Source: JACVRN01 sp036403815
Lineage (GTDB): Bacteria; Acidobacteriota; Blastocatellia; Pyrinomonadales; Pyrinomonadaceae
Length of the DNA: 64,000 nt
Assembly (NCBI GenBank): GCA_036403815.1
Contig: DASWQH010000013.1
Coordinates: 48,742 to 112,741, forward strand
Direction: 5' to 3'
Part shown: piece by piece, positions 18,355 to 27,554 of the stretch
Position numbering within the stretch: position 1 is the stretch's first letter
Layout: the number at the start of each line of letters is the position of its first letter
Made by a program: the position numbers and the translations under genes
The notes under the pieces: generated by a model
What the model was told of the DNA's origin: nothing
Database searches by the model: none
Seen by the model: the letters and a program-made list of their open reading frames with translations, nothing else

Positions 18355-19170
18355 TTAAAGCGCCGAGCGCTTTAGCACTTCCGCTTTATCCAGAAACGAT
18401 AGTATCGCCTCGCTGGCCGCGTCCGTCTTATCGGTCATGAACCTGTGCCCCGCTCCGTGTAACAGTCGAAGCTCTGCGTTCGGGATGGCGCGTGCGAGTA
18501 TGCGTCCGTTCTCAGTTGGAATCAATACATCGCTATCACCATGAATAATGAGCGTCCGCTTATAGAAGGATTGCAGGCGGCTGTGCGACCCTTCCCATGA
18601 CATGATGGCTTGAAGCTGTGCCTGATAGCTTTCTCTTTTCAGAGGAGACCGCAGTGTGACCGCCAGGTCTTCCTCAATCAACGTGCGCGGCGTTGAAGCG
18701 TCGTAGTTAAAGGGTGCCGTCATCCAGAACCCTTCTTCGCGCGTCTTCACATCTTTAGCCGCAAGCGCGGTCAAGACTTCATTGGCCGCCCACACACCCT
18801 CTTTCCCTCCGCAGGATGTAGCCGCGAGGATGAACTGGCGAACTCTTTCCGGGTAACGCAAAGCAAACTCCTGAGCGATGAAGCCGCCCATAGAGAAGCC
18901 GAGCACATGCGCGCTCTCCACACCGGCGGCGTCCATAACGGCTGCCGCGTCCGCTGCCATCGTCCCGATTGAGTATGCCTCCACAGGAGCATCGCTCAGC
19001 CCGACGCCGCGATTGTCGAATGTTATAGTCCTGTAGCGTGCCGATAATGTAGGCAAGAGCCTGTACCACATGTCTGACGCAGACCCCAGCCCCATGATGA
19101 GCAGCAGCGGCTCGCCTTCGCCACGCACGTCCCAGTGAATCTTCGTCCCCTCATTCTCTACGTATGGCAT
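18355..19170 (-). CDS. Alpha/beta-fold hydrolase
   Basis: A 271-residue alpha/beta hydrolase with a complete triad: Ser93 in the nucleophile elbow GFSMGG, Asp214 in HGDSDVLIP, and His242 in GAGHRF. The oxyanion region is MGLGSASDMW. It resembles esterase/3-oxoadipate enol-lactonase-like enzymes, but the substrate is not evident. The ATG at 19170 is supported by an AGGGG ribosome site just upstream on the minus strand. It sits between two thioester/enoyl enzymes, with family D repeats on both sides. Confidence 0.9.
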   Translation of the reverse strand: MPYVENEGTKIHWDVRGEGEPLLLIMGLGSASDMWYRLLPTLSARYRTITFDNRGVGLSDAPVEAYSIGTMAADAAAVMDAAGVESAHVLGFSMGGFIAQEFALRYPERVRQFILAATSCGGKEGVWAANEVLTALAAKDVKTREEGFWMTAPFNYDASTPRTLIEEDLAVTLRSPLKRESYQAQLQAIMSWEGSHSRLQSFYKRTLIIHGDSDVLIPTENGRILARAIPNAELRLLHGAGHRFMTDKTDAASEAILSFLDKAEVLKRSAL

Positions 19171-19193
19171 GAATAAGTTCCCCTGCAACTAAG

Positions 19194-19266
19194 GTCAGTA
19201 CCGCCTGCGGTAGCGGGCGGGTGATAGCGATGCAAAGACCCGCCCGCTACCGCAGGCGGTACTGAC
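19194..19266. repeat. Inverted-repeat element, family D (REPIN-like)
   Basis: A 73-nt inverted repeat, GTCAGTACCGCCTGCGGTAG... with a complementary right arm, in the gap between two minus-strand genes. Confidence 0.92.
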
Positions 19267-19275
19267 TTACGACTT

Positions 19276-19671
19276 CTAGCCGCCGAGCGCGACGCGTAGT
19301 GCTTCCGGTATTTCCGCAGGCTTGCCGTCCTGCATCACTACGACCGTCATCGTTCCCTCAATCGCTAGTTCTTCACCGGCATCGAAAACCTGATAGTCAT
19401 ATCTAATGGAGGTGCGGCCAAGCTTGCCGACTGTGAGCCGCAGGCGGAACGGGTCGTCGAGCGCGATGATGCGTCGGAACTGGCATTCAAGATGAACGCG
19501 CGGGAAGTCGTAATTCCTTCGCCTGACGGCGAGCGGCCATTCGACGCCGCGCAGCAACTCGCTCTCGGCCTCTTCTATTATCTCGAAGATGCGCGGGAAG
19601 TGTAGACGCCCTGCCGCGTCTGCATCTGCCCAGCGAAGGCGGCGCTTGAACTCAATTGAAGCAGCAGGCAT
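19276..19671 (-). CDS. Acyl-CoA thioesterase (4HBT-like hotdog)
   Basis: A 131-residue single-hotdog protein. The segment WADADAAGRLHFPRIFEIIE (14-33) is the variant of the 4-hydroxybenzoyl-CoA thioesterase/YbgC motif in which an Asp near residue 16 acts in hydrolysis. The segments PRVHLECQFRRIIALDDPF and IRYDYQVFD are typical of the remaining beta-sheet. It likely hydrolyses short or medium acyl-CoA thioesters. The stop is 9 bp from a family D repeat. Confidence 0.85.
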   Translation of the reverse strand: MPAASIEFKRRLRWADADAAGRLHFPRIFEIIEEAESELLRGVEWPLAVRRRNYDFPRVHLECQFRRIIALDDPFRLRLTVGKLGRTSIRYDYQVFDAGEELAIEGTMTVVVMQDGKPAEIPEALRVALGG

Positions 19672-19700
19672 GTATATTGTAGCGTCCCTCTAGGCTCGTT

Positions 19701-19738
19701 AAAAAGAAGGAGAGCCTTTCTTTACGGAGGCTCTCCTT
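19701..19738 (-). terminator. Rho-independent terminator after the TonB receptor gene
   Basis: On the minus strand, AAGGAGAGCC (19738-19729) pairs with GGCTCTCCTT (19716-19707). The loop is 12 nt, and the run CTTTTT (19706-19701) follows. It lies 28 bp downstream of the stop of the receptor gene. Confidence 0.88.
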
Positions 19739-19765
19739 GATTGGTTCAAATTCGCGCTCACCGGG

Positions 19766-22700
19766 TTAGAAGGTGAGGCGTACGCCGAACTGAAACTGTC
19801 GCTTGGGAAACGCCGAAGTAAACCCTAGCGGCTGACTGGGAGATAACGCAGGGTTGCCGCGCAAGTCGAACGGCGGGCCTATGACACCCACTACGTTATT
19901 AACGCTCGCATAGTTCGTACGGTTGAAGAGGTTGAAGCCTTCGGCCATGACTTGCAGGACAGCGTTCTCACTGAGCCTGAACGCGCGAGTCAATCGCATG
20001 TCGAAGCTTATGTAATTAGGCCCGATGCCGGTATTGCGCCCCGCCCCCGGCGGGCGGTCATTAGTGGAGTGCCGGTCGTTGTTGACGTTTGTCCCGGCCA
20101 GCAGATTGAAGGGACGCGAGCTGTTGTAGCGGAAAATCGGAGCGAGCTGAAAACCTGACAGGATGCGCGCTCCTAAGCTTGCGCCCTGTCCACCCTTCCA
20201 GGGACTCTCCAAGACCGCCGCGATGACTATCTTGTGCCGTTGATCGAAGGAAGAAAGCGCTCGCTCGGCGCGCAGGTCAGTCTGGTCGTTCGGCGAGAAG
20301 TCTGAATTGAAATCGGTTGATTCGTCTATAGCTTTACTGTAGGTGTAATTCGCCATCAGGCCGAAGTGATTACTGAAGCGCTTGTTGACTTCCAGAATTC
20401 CACCACGATAGAGCGCCGTCGCTATGGACGAATACACGTTTGTCTGTAACAGCAACGGGTTCACAAAGCAGGTGGTGATAGCCGCGCCCGCACACGGGAA
20501 GCCCGCAGCCGTGTTCCACTGTCGAATAGGGATGTTCGCAGGCCCTGCTGGCACAAAGGGCGCGGGCAGCAGGTTGGTATCAATGGCGATGGGGAGTTTG
20601 AGCGTGTGAACATATATGAAGCTGCCGGAAATCGAAAGTCCCTTAAGAACCTCACGCTCAATTCCAATCTCGCCCTGTAGCGAGTAAGGATTCTGGTAGC
20701 CGGGCTGGCCGCTGAAAATTACAGAGAGCGGCGGAGTCGGGCCTGTGTTGGTGATATTGATACCGAACTGCGTCAGATCAGCCGGTGTGATGCACGCAGC
20801 GTTGCCCGGCTGTGGAGTAGTGCAGGCAACTCTTCCCTGCGCAAAGAGTGTCTGGAAGATGAGCGCAGAGGTGAGCGCTGCGTTTCCGGGAACTCCTGTG
20901 AGCGGCACGAAGACCTGCGCAATCTGTCTTATGCCGTTTTCAATACCCAGAGTTCGCACCACGTTGGGAATGTTGTAATAGACCGGAGCGTAAAAAACTC
21001 CATAGCCGCCGCGAATCACAGTCTTGTGATCTTTGAACGGGTCCCAGGCGAACGAAAAGCGCGGGCCGAAATTATTCTTGTCCGTGTTCAGGTTGCCGTA
21101 TTGCGAGTCCAGTTCGTACCGCAGGCCGAAGTTGAGCGTCAGGTTAGGACGAATGTTCCAGGAGTCCTGCCAGTAAAAGGCTGTAAACGGTCTGGTGTTG
21201 GCGTCTATCGGATCGCCAAAGCCCTGCTGGTAGAACTGTGGCAGACCAAGAGAGACAGACTGAAGCGAATTTATGGTTGCAGGATTAACTCCTGCCAGCC
21301 CGCACGCCGCAGGAGCCTGCAAGCATGTGCTGAGTAGTCCGCCCGGCAGATTGCCGAATACGAACCGTCCGGGGAAGAAGGTGTGCGACTCCGTATGATT
21401 GCCGCGGAACAACTCGAAGAAACCCATCTTCATGGTGTGGCGACCGCGAATGATGGTGAGGTTGTCTGCGAATTCATAGCGGCGCAGGATGGAATAGTTG
21501 GGTAGGAAGATATTGGTTCCAAGGCTCGCAAAGCCGGGAATATCGAGTCCAACCTGGCCTTCCACATTAGTGGGCACTCTAAAGCTCACGTAGCCCCACT
21601 GCACGCGCGCTTCGTTCGTCATGCGCGGGCTGAAGACGTGGAACCATGTGCCCTGTAGAGTGCTGTCATAAGTGCGTATGGAACTGCCACGCGAAAAACC
21701 TGTCAGCGATTGCACATCCGGATTCTGCTCCACATCATTTACATAGCTGTAGCGGATGAATGCCTGATTCTTTTCGCTGAACTGGCGATCCAGTCGAGCG
21801 GATGCCCAGTATTCGCGCGTGTCGAAGTTGAATAGCCCGCCGTTACTCTCAAACTGATTGACTAGGAACGTATTGCGCGCGATCTGGCCTGCGCTCAGAC
21901 CCGTTGTTGACGAGACAGTCAAAGCGCTGGTAATTAAACCGGCGCAGGTGGCGGCAGGTATAGGTGCTTGTCCCGGTACGCATGGCACGAGCGCGGCACC
22001 TCTTGCCGCGAGCGCGTTGATAATCGCCGCCTGATTGTTAGACGCATCAGTCTGCGGGCGAAAGATATTGGTGTTCGTCAGCAGGGGGACTGCATTCTGC
22101 GCATTCTGTCGCAAGCCCTCAAAAGCCAGAAAAAGGAATGTTTTGTCTTTCTTAATCGGGAAGCCAAAGGTTGCGCCAAATTGCTGGCGACTCAAAGAAT
22201 CCTTTAGTGGTAGACCTTGAAGGTCGGCTGCGGCGGGATTGAAAACCTGACCCGGTGCGAGCGCCTGGCTGATGGAAAACGGGTTGCGCGCGTCAAACGC
22301 ATCGTTACGGAAAAAGCCGTACAGGCTGCCATGCCTCTGGTTGGTGCCGGACTTCGAGACGATGTTGATGGATGCGCCGCTCGCACCGCCCAGCTCAGCC
22401 GTGTAGTTGCTGCGGTTAATCTGAAATTCCTGCACAGCATCCTGGCTCAAGTTTAATCTGACGCCGCCGGTGTCGTCGTTGAACTCGCCGCCGTCCACCG
22501 TCACACTGTTGCCGCGACCATTGCTGCCATAGAATGAAAGCCCGCTTTGCGGCGTCTGTTTGACTCGGAAGTCCTGGTCACTGGCAAGCCGTGTGGAATC
22601 TGTAACGCCCGGCGCAAGCAACGTGTAGGTAAGATAGTCGCGGCGATTAATCGGCAGGTCACGAATGTACTTCTCTTCGATAGTATTGGCCTGCTGTCCC

Positions 22701-23098
22701 TGTGTCGTGTCCACCACGAGCGGTGTGGCATCTACAGTGACTTCGGTTCTTACCCCGGCCAGTTGCAACTGGAAATCCGCAAAGACTGTCTGCCCTATGG
22801 AAACGGTCACGTCCTTCCTGATTGCCGTCTCAAAGCCGCGCAGCTCTGCGCTCACGTCGTAGGTCGCGGGCGCAAGTCCAGTCACCTGATACTGGCCTGT
22901 TTCATCAGTCGCAACTGTGCGCCGCAAGCCTGTCTGTGTTCCCAGTACAGTCACTGATACGTTTGGCAAGGTTGCGCCATTAGGGTCTTTCACGATGCCC
23001 CTGATATCTCCAGACGAGCCTACGCCCTGTGCGCGAGCACTGCCCAGTAGTAGCAGGCATAGCAAGAGAGACCCGAATAAGCTGACGAACTTCCTCAT
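19766..23098 (-). CDS. TonB-dependent receptor with carboxypeptidase-regulatory-like domain (Oar-like)
   Basis: A 1110-residue outer-membrane beta-barrel receptor. The signal peptide is MRKFVSLFGSLLLCLLLLGS, and the ATG at 23098 has GGAGG five to six bases upstream. Residues about 30-115 form a carboxypeptidase-regulatory-like beta-sandwich (IRGIVKDPNGATLPNVSVTV). Next comes a plug with YIRDLPINRRDYLTYTLLAPG, and then a long barrel that ends in Phe (VRLTF), typical of barrel insertion by BamA. The length and arrangement match the many Oar-like receptors of Acidobacteriota. It imports an unknown ligand, perhaps a glycan, peptide or lipid. A terminator follows, and the gene is divergent from an MFS transporter. 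Confidence 0.93.
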   Translation of the reverse strand: MRKFVSLFGSLLLCLLLLGSARAQGVGSSGDIRGIVKDPNGATLPNVSVTVLGTQTGLRRTVATDETGQYQVTGLAPATYDVSAELRGFETAIRKDVTVSIGQTVFADFQLQLAGVRTEVTVDATPLVVDTTQGQQANTIEEKYIRDLPINRRDYLTYTLLAPGVTDSTRLASDQDFRVKQTPQSGLSFYGSNGRGNSVTVDGGEFNDDTGGVRLNLSQDAVQEFQINRSNYTAELGGASGASINIVSKSGTNQRHGSLYGFFRNDAFDARNPFSISQALAPGQVFNPAAADLQGLPLKDSLSRQQFGATFGFPIKKDKTFLFLAFEGLRQNAQNAVPLLTNTNIFRPQTDASNNQAAIINALAARGAALVPCVPGQAPIPAATCAGLITSALTVSSTTGLSAGQIARNTFLVNQFESNGGLFNFDTREYWASARLDRQFSEKNQAFIRYSYVNDVEQNPDVQSLTGFSRGSSIRTYDSTLQGTWFHVFSPRMTNEARVQWGYVSFRVPTNVEGQVGLDIPGFASLGTNIFLPNYSILRRYEFADNLTIIRGRHTMKMGFFELFRGNHTESHTFFPGRFVFGNLPGGLLSTCLQAPAACGLAGVNPATINSLQSVSLGLPQFYQQGFGDPIDANTRPFTAFYWQDSWNIRPNLTLNFGLRYELDSQYGNLNTDKNNFGPRFSFAWDPFKDHKTVIRGGYGVFYAPVYYNIPNVVRTLGIENGIRQIAQVFVPLTGVPGNAALTSALIFQTLFAQGRVACTTPQPGNAACITPADLTQFGINITNTGPTPPLSVIFSGQPGYQNPYSLQGEIGIEREVLKGLSISGSFIYVHTLKLPIAIDTNLLPAPFVPAGPANIPIRQWNTAAGFPCAGAAITTCFVNPLLLQTNVYSSIATALYRGGILEVNKRFSNHFGLMANYTYSKAIDESTDFNSDFSPNDQTDLRAERALSSFDQRHKIVIAAVLESPWKGGQGASLGARILSGFQLAPIFRYNSSRPFNLLAGTNVNNDRHSTNDRPPGAGRNTGIGPNYISFDMRLTRAFRLSENAVLQVMAEGFNLFNRTNYASVNNVVGVIGPPFDLRGNPALSPSQPLGFTSAFPKRQFQFGVRLTF

Positions 23099-23218
23099 AA
23101 GACCTCCTTCAAGCTTCACAGAGAGAGATAGCGCAGCAGGTTGATAAGAATGCCGATGCTTCGATGGCCTACGAAATCAGGGAGACAGATGCCAATTGAT
23201 TAACCTTGGAAAAGCTAA

Positions 23219-23246
23219 TTGACAAAGCCCTAAAGCGGGATATGAT
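23219..23246 (+). promoter_or_regulatory. Sigma-70-like promoter for the MFS transporter gene
   Basis: TTGACA (23219-23224) and TATGAT (23241-23246) are separated by 16 bp. The pair is about 130 bp upstream of the transporter start, with the TetR-type palindrome directly after the -10 box. Confidence 0.65.
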
Positions 23247-23248
23247 AC

Positions 23249-23266
23249 TTACCGAACGGTCGGTAA
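23249..23266. promoter_or_regulatory. TetR-family-type operator palindrome
   Basis: The 18-nt sequence TTACCGAACGGTCGGTAA is a palindrome with one mismatched pair. It resembles the TTACCGACCGGTCGGTAA type bound by many TetR-family repressors of lipid and efflux genes. It begins three bases after the putative -10 box, where binding would block initiation. No TetR gene is in the window. Confidence 0.65.
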
Positions 23267-23375
23267 AGTAGCACCGGGCCGCAAAAACGTCAAGCTTTTG
23301 TTCCGGCCTTTACTGGCGGCTTATCTCTTTGTTCTCGTTCCCAACAAATTACCTTTCCTTGAGAGGCTCAACTTC

Positions 23376-24713
23376 ATGAAGCAGGAGCGTGGAAGCGTCT
23401 GGTTTGTCTTATGGGTCTTGTTCGCCATCAACACCATGAACTTCTTCGACCGGCAGATTCTGGGCGCGGTCGGCGAGGCTGTGCGCAGGGAATGGGGAAT
23501 GAGCGACGGGGCTATGGGCGCGCTCGGCACGGCCTTTACGCTGCTCTACGCTCTGGTAGGAGTGCCCTTGGGACGCCTCACGGATAAAACCGGGCGCAAG
23601 TGGATTCTTTCCGCAGGGGTCTTTGTCTGGAGCCTGACGACCGCTTTGTCCGGCTTCGCCAGAAACTTCTGGCAGCTTTTCGGACTGCGCCTCGGCGTAG
23701 GTGTGGGCGAGGCAGCGTGCGCGCCTGCCGCAACCTCCCTGATAGGCGACCTCTTCCCTGCGAACCGCCGTGCTAAAGCCCTCTCGATTTTCATGCTCGG
23801 TCTGCCCGTCGGCGTGGCCTTGAGCTTCGCCGTGAGCGGGACGATTGCGCGCACCTACGGCTGGCGACCCGCGTTCTACGTGGCGGGCATTCCGGGGCTG
23901 CTCTGCGCTCTGGCTGTGCTCTTTATACGTGAGCCGCAGAGAGGCGCGACCGAAGCGCACAGGATAGGTGGACACAAGAGAGAAGGCTCGCCCTATCGTC
24001 TGGTGCTCTCAATCCCGACTATGCGCTGGCTCATCATTTCCGGTGCGCTGCATAACTTCAACATGTACGCCATCGGCTCGTTTCTGACGCCGTTCCTGAT
24101 GCGCTATCACGGCTCGGACATACGCAGCGCCAATTTCATTTCGATGGTGGTCTACGGATTATCGGGTGCGCCGGGTCTTATAGTGGGCGGCATCGTTGGC
24201 GATGCGGTTATGAAGCGACATGCGAACGGGCGCTTGATTGTCGGCGCGCTTGCCATTCTCTGCTCGGTTCCTTTTCTGTATCTGGCGCTTGGGAGGCCGG
24301 GCGGAGAGACGATTGGATTCATGATCCTGATGGGGACGGGCTGTGCGCTGATGTACGCCTACTACTCTACAGTGTATTCGACCATTCAGGATGTGATTGA
24401 GCCAAGCTTGCGCGGGACGGCGATGGCGCTCTACTTCTTCGCTATGTATGTCTTGGGCGCATCGCTCGGCCCATACGGGACTGGGGTTGTGAGCGACTTC
24501 TTCACCATGCGCGCGGCAAGAGCTGGCGGGGACTTGGGTTTCACACAGCAGGCGCTCGAACCCTTCCGCGCCGCAGGGCTTCACACGGCCATGTACATCA
24601 TCCCGGCGCTCGGCGTGTTGTTAACTCTGGTCTTGTTCGCCGCTTCGCGCACAGTGACAAAGGACATGGAGAAATTACAAAGCTGGATGCGCGAGCGGGT
24701 TGGCGAAGAGTAG
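23376..24713 (+). CDS. MFS transporter, Spinster-like
   Basis: A 445-residue major facilitator with about 12 hydrophobic segments. The N-terminal NFFDRQILGAVGEAVRREW and the loop LGRLTDKTGRKWIL (MFS motif A between TM2 and TM3) match the Spinster-like group, as does GVGEAACAPAATSLIGDLFP. These carriers move lipids, organic acids or drugs using the proton gradient. The ATG at 23376 is preferred since GAGAGG is at 23361-23366; the open frame extends to 23298. A promoter with a TetR-type operator lies upstream, so ligand-inducible export or import of a lipid-like compound is plausible. Confidence 0.9.
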   Translation: MKQERGSVWFVLWVLFAINTMNFFDRQILGAVGEAVRREWGMSDGAMGALGTAFTLLYALVGVPLGRLTDKTGRKWILSAGVFVWSLTTALSGFARNFWQLFGLRLGVGVGEAACAPAATSLIGDLFPANRRAKALSIFMLGLPVGVALSFAVSGTIARTYGWRPAFYVAGIPGLLCALAVLFIREPQRGATEAHRIGGHKREGSPYRLVLSIPTMRWLIISGALHNFNMYAIGSFLTPFLMRYHGSDIRSANFISMVVYGLSGAPGLIVGGIVGDAVMKRHANGRLIVGALAILCSVPFLYLALGRPGGETIGFMILMGTGCALMYAYYSTVYSTIQDVIEPSLRGTAMALYFFAMYVLGASLGPYGTGVVSDFFTMRAARAGGDLGFTQQALEPFRAAGLHTAMYIIPALGVLLTLVLFAASRTVTKDMEKLQSWMRERVGEE

Positions 24714-24750
24714 TGGTTTAGTTTGAAGTTGAGTGTAAGGAAGATTGGTC

Positions 24751-24849
24751 TTCACCACAGAGACACAGAGAGCACTGAGGAAGCACGGAGGATTGAATGA
24801 TGTTCAACTCTCTGTGCAATCTCTGAGTCCTCTGTGTCTCTGTGGTGAA
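24751..24849. repeat. Inverted-repeat element, family F
   Basis: The left arm starts TTCACCACAGAGACACAGAG and the right arm ends CTCTGTGTCTCTGTGGTGAA. It sits between the convergent MFS and SDR genes. Confidence 0.9.
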
Positions 24850-24901
24850 AATCAATTTGCCTCACATTCAACTCTCATCTGAACCACTACCTGACGAAGA
24901 C

Positions 24902-25756
24902 TCAGTTTGACGATTGCTTACGTTTCTGAAGCCTGGAAATCTGCCCGCCGGACAGCTTGTCCAGCACGGTCATATAATTTTCGGGGACGGCGCGATGTAT
25001 TACGTCGATGATGCGCGCATCTGTACCTATGAGGATGCGTTTCGAGCGCCGTTTAATGCCGCGTATAATCTGGCGCGCGGCTTCGTCGGCGGTAGTGCGC
25101 GAAACTTTCGCATGAAACGCAACGCTCTCTTCCTTTGCTGCCTGGTCAGCCTCAGCGCCGAGTCTTCCGCCACGCGCTATGTTCGTCGCCACCCCTCCCG
25201 GATGAACGCAGGAGACGGCGATGTTGGTGTCTTCCAACTCGTGGCGCAGCGATTCTGTAAATCCACGCACGGCAAACTTGCTGGCGCTATAGGCTGCGTT
25301 GCCCGGAGGCGCGACCAATCCGAAGACGCTCGACACATTGATGACGTGCGCCGCCGATTGCTCGCGCAAGGCTGGCAGAAACAGTTTCACGCCGTAAACC
25401 GTTCCCCAGAAATTAATATTCATCAGCCACTGTAAATCTTCAATCGAGACTTCCTCGACCGTGCCGAAGAGCGAGACCCCTGCGTTATTAATCAAATGCG
25501 TGACGCGCCCGTGCTCGGCAACCACGGCGGCTGCAAACTCCTGCATCTCTTTATAGTCTGCGACATTCAGGACATGCGTTGTGACTCGCGTGCCGGAGTT
25601 CAACAGCAACTTCGCAGTCTCGCTCAACCCTTCGGCATTGATGTCGGCGATTGCCAGTCCGGCTATTCCCTCGGCTGCCAGACGCACACACAGCGAGCGC
25701 CCTATACCACTGCCTGCGCCCGTCACTACGGCGATGCTCTCTTTGGTCAAGCTCAT
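24902..25756 (-). CDS. SDR family NAD(P)-dependent oxidoreductase
   Basis: A 284-residue classical SDR. It has TGAGSGIG (12-19), NNAG (90-93), NVSSVFG with the catalytic Ser, and Tyr156/Lys160 in YSASK. The C-terminal extension ending in QISRLQKRKQSSN is longer than FabG, as in SDRs paired with flavin monooxygenases. It follows the monooxygenase gene on the same strand, with an 89-bp gap. Together they could oxidise a lipid or terpenoid alcohol and ketone. Confidence 0.9.
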   Translation of the reverse strand: MSLTKESIAVVTGAGSGIGRSLCVRLAAEGIAGLAIADINAEGLSETAKLLLNSGTRVTTHVLNVADYKEMQEFAAAVVAEHGRVTHLINNAGVSLFGTVEEVSIEDLQWLMNINFWGTVYGVKLFLPALREQSAAHVINVSSVFGLVAPPGNAAYSASKFAVRGFTESLRHELEDTNIAVSCVHPGGVATNIARGGRLGAEADQAAKEESVAFHAKVSRTTADEAARQIIRGIKRRSKRILIGTDARIIDVIHRAVPENYMTVLDKLSGGQISRLQKRKQSSN

Positions 25757-25845
25757 AAGATGAAAATGAAGGACAGGATACGGAGCGTAAATGCGTGAGA
25801 CTTACGCCGCTCAACATGCACGCTCTGTCCAAAATCCATTTGCCG

Positions 25846-27183
25846 TCAGTAGACCTGTAAATCAGGTTTCGATGGAATCTTTAGCTCCGGCTGAGCGGGG
25901 CGTTGCGGTTTCAGCTTTTTACGCAGCCTGCGCTCGCGCCCCACGAGGAGCGGCATGGTGTAATTGGCTATGCGCATCTGCCGCAATGCTTTAATAGGAT
26001 TGACCAGATGCGAGCTAGGCAATTTCGCGCCGGATTCTTTCATCACCAAGCCGATGGGCAGTTCCATTTGATTCTGCAACTGAATCATTCTGGCAATCAA
26101 CTTCGAGCCGGGCGTGAGCAGCGGCCCGATGCCGTAACGCGTCTGCCGCGTGCCTATAATGTACAGGTGCCTGTATTCGGGCAGCACACAGCTTGCGTAA
26201 AGCATAGCCAGATTGCCGTCCCTGACCGTCACCATGCCTTCGGGCAAAAACGGAAAACTGACGTAAAAGCCCGTCGCGCAAATGATGGTATCGAACTCCG
26301 TGCTTGTGCCGTCAACGAAGTGAACAGTGTTGCCTTCGAAGCGTGCAACGTCCGGGCGAGGATTGATGCGCCCGTGCTTCAGGTAATGCAGGACTTCCGT
26401 GCTGATGGTCGGGTGCTTCTCAAAGATTTTGTGATCCGGGCGCGGCAGGCCGTAATCTTCATAGCGGCCTACGACCACGCGTATCAGCCCGCGCAGGATA
26501 AGGCGTTGCAGCCACACCGGAAGATGCATCACAGGGGATTCGACTATGGGCTTGCCCAAGAGAGTCTTGGGCATGAACCAGTAGCCGCGTCGCAGGCTCA
26601 TATGAGCGCTTGAGCTGACGCGTGCCGCCTCCGAAGCAACATCGCATGCAGAATTGCCGCCGCCGATTATCAAGACTCTCTTCCCGGTCAACTGCTCCGG
26701 CCCCTTGTAATCCTTCGAGTGCAGGTACTCGCCTGCGAACTCGCCCTCGTAATTCGGAAATCTCTTGTGCCAGTGATGGCCGTTGCAGACAAGGACGCCC
26801 TTGTACGTGCGTCGCTCGCCCGTCGCCAGCTCCACATCCCATAGCTCATCTGCGCGCGGGCTGACAATCGTCACCTTGGAATTAAATTCTATGTTCGGAT
26901 AAAGATCGAAGTGCGACGCGTAAGCGCGCATGTAATCTAGTATCTGCTGGCCGCTCGGAAATTCAGGATAATCCGCAGGCATAGGATAGTCCGTGAACTC
27001 TGTTGTCTTGCGCGAAGAGATGATGTGAACAGTACGGTAGACGCCGTGATACCAGTTGCCGCCAACATCTGCGTCCGCCTCTACCTGTTCATACGCGATG
27101 CCCGCTTCTTTAAGCGCGCTGGCGTGTGCCAGCCCGCACGGGCCTGCGCCTATAATCAGCATCGAATCGCTTCTGTACGGCAT
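25846..27183 (-). CDS. Flavin-containing monooxygenase / Baeyer-Villiger-like NAD(P)/FAD oxidoreductase
   Basis: A 445-residue two-dinucleotide-binding flavoprotein. The FAD motif is IIGAGPCG near residue 10 and the NADPH motif is IIGGGNSACDVA. The FMO-identifying sequence FxGxxxHxxxF/Y appears as FAGEYLHSKDY. Such enzymes insert one oxygen atom into soft nucleophiles or ketones using NADPH and O2. GAGGAG upstream on the minus strand supports the start. It is followed on the same strand by an SDR, a common arrangement for oxidation of ketones formed by the SDR. Substrate unknown. Confidence 0.92.
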   Translation of the reverse strand: MPYRSDSMLIIGAGPCGLAHASALKEAGIAYEQVEADADVGGNWYHGVYRTVHIISSRKTTEFTDYPMPADYPEFPSGQQILDYMRAYASHFDLYPNIEFNSKVTIVSPRADELWDVELATGERRTYKGVLVCNGHHWHKRFPNYEGEFAGEYLHSKDYKGPEQLTGKRVLIIGGGNSACDVASEAARVSSSAHMSLRRGYWFMPKTLLGKPIVESPVMHLPVWLQRLILRGLIRVVVGRYEDYGLPRPDHKIFEKHPTISTEVLHYLKHGRINPRPDVARFEGNTVHFVDGTSTEFDTIICATGFYVSFPFLPEGMVTVRDGNLAMLYASCVLPEYRHLYIIGTRQTRYGIGPLLTPGSKLIARMIQLQNQMELPIGLVMKESGAKLPSSHLVNPIKALRQMRIANYTMPLLVGRERRLRKKLKPQRPAQPELKIPSKPDLQVY

Positions 27184-27554
27184 CGCATATTCTCCTCTAA
27201 CCGGAGCTATCTTACGTTAGATTTCGCTTGAAGATAATCCGCCTTGCCAACTTCTCATTTCGAGATGATGTAATAGCACCCTGCCGCTGTTTGTCAAATA
27301 CTTCAGCTCCCTTCACACCCTCACGCACGATGTTCAGGCACAGTGCCCGATTTTCGCCTTCTACAGCGGCTCGCACTCATCTGAGAACTGCTATATTTCG
27401 TATGATCGGGACAGAGGCCGAGCACTTTACAAAAATTTACGAGGGCCTTGACCGAGTCTTTACGTTGCTTGAGTTGAAAGAGAGGTAAAAGAAGAGATTC
27501 GTAAGAAATTCTGTCGGCAGGCAACATCCACAATTTTTTAAGGCTCTAAGTTTC
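27184..27554. other. Divergent intergenic region, no gene recognised
   Basis: 371 bp between the monooxygenase (minus) and the VWA gene (plus). A short open frame at 27228-27488 has no ribosome site, motif or plausible composition. The region presumably holds the two promoters, but I cannot place convincing -35/-10 pairs. No repeat element of the families found elsewhere is present. Confidence 0.5.

Noticed and set aside
27228..27488. 86-codon plus-strand ORF in the divergent gap
   Set aside because: No ribosome site, unlikely composition, no recognisable domain; probably chance.
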